Shown here piece by piece: positions 39,400-41,394 of a stretch of 41,394 nt of DNA. The notes under the pieces were generated by a model that was not told the origin of the DNA, ran no database searches, and saw nothing but the letters and a program-made list of their open reading frames with translations. The stretch lies in assembly GCA_021787335.1 (NCBI GenBank), contig JAJYMC010000028.1:1-41394 (forward strand). The letters are read 5' to 3'. The position numbers and the translations under genes are program-made. The DNA comes from Bacillota bacterium (lineage in GTDB: Bacteria > Bacillota > Sulfobacillia > JAJYWN01 > JAJZPE01). The stretch's first letter is position 1, and every line of letters begins with the position of its first letter.

Positions 39400-39912
39400 A
39401 TGATTCCGGCCTTTTCCGTGGTCGGCAAGAGCAATACCGGCAAGACCACCCTCATCGAGAAGCTGGTGCCGGAACTGAAACGCCGAGGATACCGGGTGGC
39501 CACGGTGAAGCACGATGTTCACGGCTTCGAGATCGACCATGAGGGCAAGGACACCTGGCGCCACCGCCGGGCGGGGGCCGACGTGGTGGTCATCGCCTCG
39601 CCGGACAGGATGGCGATGATCGAATCGCTGGCCGGTGAGCCTCTCCTGGGGGATATCCTGGCGCGCGTGCGGGGGGTCGATCTGATCATCACCGAAGGCT
39701 TCAAGCGTGGCCCACTGCCCAAACTCGAAGTGCTTCGGTCGGCGAGGTCGCCGGAGATCCTGTGCGCCGGCGACCAACAACTCTTTGCCATCGCCAGCGA
39801 CATCTCATTGAACGGGGCCGTCCCCGGCGCGGTTCCGGTCTTCGACTGGAACGACGCCGCCGGTCTGGTGGATCTCATCGAGCGGCGCTTCCTGGAGGCT
39901 GATGCGCCTTGA
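39400..39912 (+). CDS. mobB: molybdopterin-guanine dinucleotide biosynthesis protein MobB
   Basis: A 170-residue GTP-binding helper of MobA. The P-loop is VVGKSNTGKTTLIEKLV, followed by the family motifs VATVKHDVHGFEIDHEGKDTWRH and DLIITEGFKRGPLPKLEVLR. It improves bis-MGD assembly. GGGGGGAG lies near the ATG. The stop overlaps the mobA start (TTGA). Confidence 0.93.
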   Translation: MIPAFSVVGKSNTGKTTLIEKLVPELKRRGYRVATVKHDVHGFEIDHEGKDTWRHRRAGADVVVIASPDRMAMIESLAGEPLLGDILARVRGVDLIITEGFKRGPLPKLEVLRSARSPEILCAGDQQLFAIASDISLNGAVPGAVPVFDWNDAAGLVDLIERRFLEADAP

Positions 39913-40574
39913 CCGGTGACCTGCGAAAGGGGAGGAATCCGGCGGGCCGTGGGCCTTCCCTGACCGGCGTCATCCTGGCCGGGGGGAAGTCGAGCCGGAT
40001 GGGAGCCAACAAGGCCCTTCTCACCATCGATGGGCAAAACCTGGTCCAGCGCCTGGTGGCGCGGCTGGAACGCCTCTGTGACCACATCGTCCTGGTGGCC
40101 AACGACCCCGACCCATACCGTGAGCTGGGTCTTCCGATTGTTGGCGACGTCTTCCCCGGGAACGGCCCCCTGGCCGGAATCCACGCCGGCCTTTCCGCCT
40201 CCACCACTGCCCATTGCCTGGTGGTCGCCTGCGACATGCCCCACGCCAGCGTCGACCTGGGGGAGTATATGGCCCGGCAAACGGCCGGATACGACGTCGT
40301 CGTCCCGGCCCACCGGGGCGGCCTGGAGCCGCTCCACGCCCTGTACTCCCGGTCCTGCTTGCCCCACATCGAGGCCCGGTTGACGGCCGCGGGCCGGCGC
40401 GATCTTCGGATCATCTCGTTTTACCCGGACGTGGCCGTGCGCCAAGTGGTCGAGGCCGAGATCGAGCCGTTCGGTCACCCAACGGTGATCTTCTACAATA
40501 TCAACACCCGCGAAGATTATGAACGGTTGCGAGCGGGAGTCGGGGGAGCGCAATGGAAGGGCGCCGGCCTATGA
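39909..40574 (+). CDS. mobA: molybdenum cofactor guanylyltransferase MobA
   Basis: A 221-residue nucleotidyltransferase that adds GMP from GTP to Mo-molybdopterin, as needed for the bis-MGD cofactor of DMSO-reductase-family enzymes. It has the consensus loop GVILAGGKSSRMGANKALL, the metal-binding DMPHA region (VVACDMPHA) and the PLHALYSR motif. TTG 39909 overlaps the mobB stop, with GGAGG ten bases upstream. Its 3' end overlaps tatC. Confidence 0.93.
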   Translation: MTGDLRKGRNPAGRGPSLTGVILAGGKSSRMGANKALLTIDGQNLVQRLVARLERLCDHIVLVANDPDPYRELGLPIVGDVFPGNGPLAGIHAGLSASTTAHCLVVACDMPHASVDLGEYMARQTAGYDVVVPAHRGGLEPLHALYSRSCLPHIEARLTAAGRRDLRIISFYPDVAVRQVVEAEIEPFGHPTVIFYNINTREDYERLRAGVGGAQWKGAGL

Positions 40575-41293
40575 AGGACAAACGGATGACCCTGGTGCAG
40601 CACCTGGAGGAGGTCCGCCGGCGGCTGATCTGGGTGGCCATGGCCATGGGCGTGGCGACGGTCGTGGCCTGGTCCTATGCCCCTTCGTTGCTCGAGTATC
40701 TCATCCGTCCGGTCGGACGGGTGGTCTACCTCGATGTCTCTGAAGGTTTCTTCATTCGCCTGAGGCTCGCCGCCTATATGGGGGCGATATTCTCGTTCCC
40801 GGTCTTCCTGTACCACGTACTGGCCTTCGTCCTGCCGGCTCTCAACCGGGGGGAGCGGCGTTCAGCCCTGGTTTTCCTTCCGGTCTTCCTGGCCCTGTTC
40901 TTGGTGGGCCTTGGCTTCGCCTGGTTCATCTTCTTCCCGTTCACGGTCCGCTTCTTCCTCGGCTTCGTCCAGAACGGACAGGCCGAACTGATCTTGTCGG
41001 CAGACCGCTACATTTCGTTTGTACTCGGGTTTGCGGTACCGTTTGGGTTTGTCTTTGAACTCCCGCTGATCACCGCCGTCCTCTCCGGCCTCGGCCTGGT
41101 GTCACCGCGCTTCCTGGCCCGGCAGCGCAAGTACGCCGTCCTGATCATCGCCGTCATCGCTATGGTACTGACCCCGCCTGACGTAGTCTCCATGATCGCC
41201 ATGGGCCTACCCATGGTCGTCCTCTACGAACTGGGCCTCCTGCTGGCCAAGCTGACCTGGCGACGGAGGGGAAGAGTCATGCGGGCCGGGTAA
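40553..41293 (+). CDS. tatC: Sec-independent translocase subunit TatC
   Basis: The signal-peptide-recognising core of the Tat translocase, 246 residues with six membrane helices. It shows MTLVQHLEEVRRRLIWVA, the FFIRLRLAAYMGAIFSFPVFLYHV segment and PFGFVFELPLITAVLSGLGLVSP. ATG 40553 has GGGGGAG just upstream; ATG 40571, which overlaps the mobA stop as ATGA, is also plausible. It closes the molybdoenzyme island begun by the sensor genes. Confidence 0.95.
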   Translation: MEGRRPMKDKRMTLVQHLEEVRRRLIWVAMAMGVATVVAWSYAPSLLEYLIRPVGRVVYLDVSEGFFIRLRLAAYMGAIFSFPVFLYHVLAFVLPALNRGERRSALVFLPVFLALFLVGLGFAWFIFFPFTVRFFLGFVQNGQAELILSADRYISFVLGFAVPFGFVFELPLITAVLSGLGLVSPRFLARQRKYAVLIIAVIAMVLTPPDVVSMIAMGLPMVVLYELGLLLAKLTWRRRGRVMRAG

Positions 41294-41301
41294 CGTCCTC
41301 C

Positions 41302-41388
41302 CTCGTCGTCCTGTCCATCGCCCCGCTCCTGGCCGAGGCCGTCCGGCGGATCCACACCGGGGAGTCGATCAGCGTGCTGTTCGAGTAA
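41302..41388 (+). pseudogene. duplicate of the 3' end of prs
   Basis: These 87 bases match 26546-26632 at 85 positions. Both differences are synonymous (TTT to TTC for Phe, TGA to TAA for stop). They encode the last 28 residues of Prs and stop at 41386-41388. The similarity begins abruptly eight bases after the tatC stop, and nothing Prs-like lies upstream. Either a partial duplication or an assembly join at a contig edge. Confidence 0.9.
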
Positions 41389-41394
41389 GGCCTG

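Overview
The window is a GC-rich bacterial segment with tightly packed genes, strong AGGAGG-type ribosome binding sites and many 1-4 base stop/start overlaps. It most resembles a high-GC anaerobic Bacillota, of the kind seen in Moorella, Desulfotomaculum, Symbiobacterium or Limnochordia relatives. Supporting signs are Rex, a hemA-ccsA-led tetrapyrrole operon with a CobA-HemD fusion, menaquinone genes, an ECF sigma operon and siroheme-dependent heme synthesis. The assignment is inference; there is no rRNA, tRNA, CRISPR array or insertion sequence in the window.

Layout. 1-4.7 kb: glycoside hydrolase and peptidase genes, where a GH38 mannosidase is cut off and joined out of frame to an S9 peptidase that has lost its start, then a GH1 beta-glycosidase and a GNAT acetyltransferase. 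4.75-8.4 kb (minus strand): MFS exporter, a small His-rich protein and a UbiB-family kinase. 8.5-10.3 kb: menA-menG under a good sigma-70 promoter. 10.6-18.1 kb: hemA, ccsA, sirC, a hemC-cobA-hemD triple fusion, hemB and a fused ahbA-ahbB, which together run from glutamyl-tRNA to the siroheme branch and the first decarboxylation toward heme. 18.2-22.3 kb: rex, meaB, a HAD phosphatase, GNAT and an RluA-type pseudouridine synthase. 22.4-25.7 kb: a six-repeat protein of unknown family, a minus-strand ECF sigma operon and a LysM membrane protein. 25.7-26.6 kb: prs.

26.8-41.3 kb is the most interesting part: a nearly self-contained respiratory molybdoenzyme island. A PhnD-like lipoprotein, a NarL-type histidine kinase and its response regulator are followed by a four-cluster ferredoxin subunit, an NrfD membrane subunit and a Tat-exported Mo-bisPGD catalytic subunit with a likely Cys ligand. 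Then come a TorD-type chaperone, an unusual multi-cluster ferredoxin, tatA, a Moco-riboswitch-like leader, a MoaB-like protein, a short ChrA-type transporter, moeA, mobB, mobA and tatC. Sensor, enzyme, chaperone, cofactor finishing genes and export machinery therefore travel together. An 18-bp Rex-operator-like palindrome lies upstream of the structural genes, suggesting NADH/NAD+ control in addition to the two-component system. The terminal electron acceptor (an oxyanion or sulfur compound) cannot be read from sequence alone.

Two genes, ahbAB and the MoaB-like gene, have no ATG/GTG/TTG where their homology and ribosome binding sites require a start; they appear to use ATA and CTG. The last 87 bases repeat the 3' end of prs with two synonymous differences. 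Together with the GH38/S9 junction this leaves open that some joins are assembly artefacts, and the findings say how to test that.
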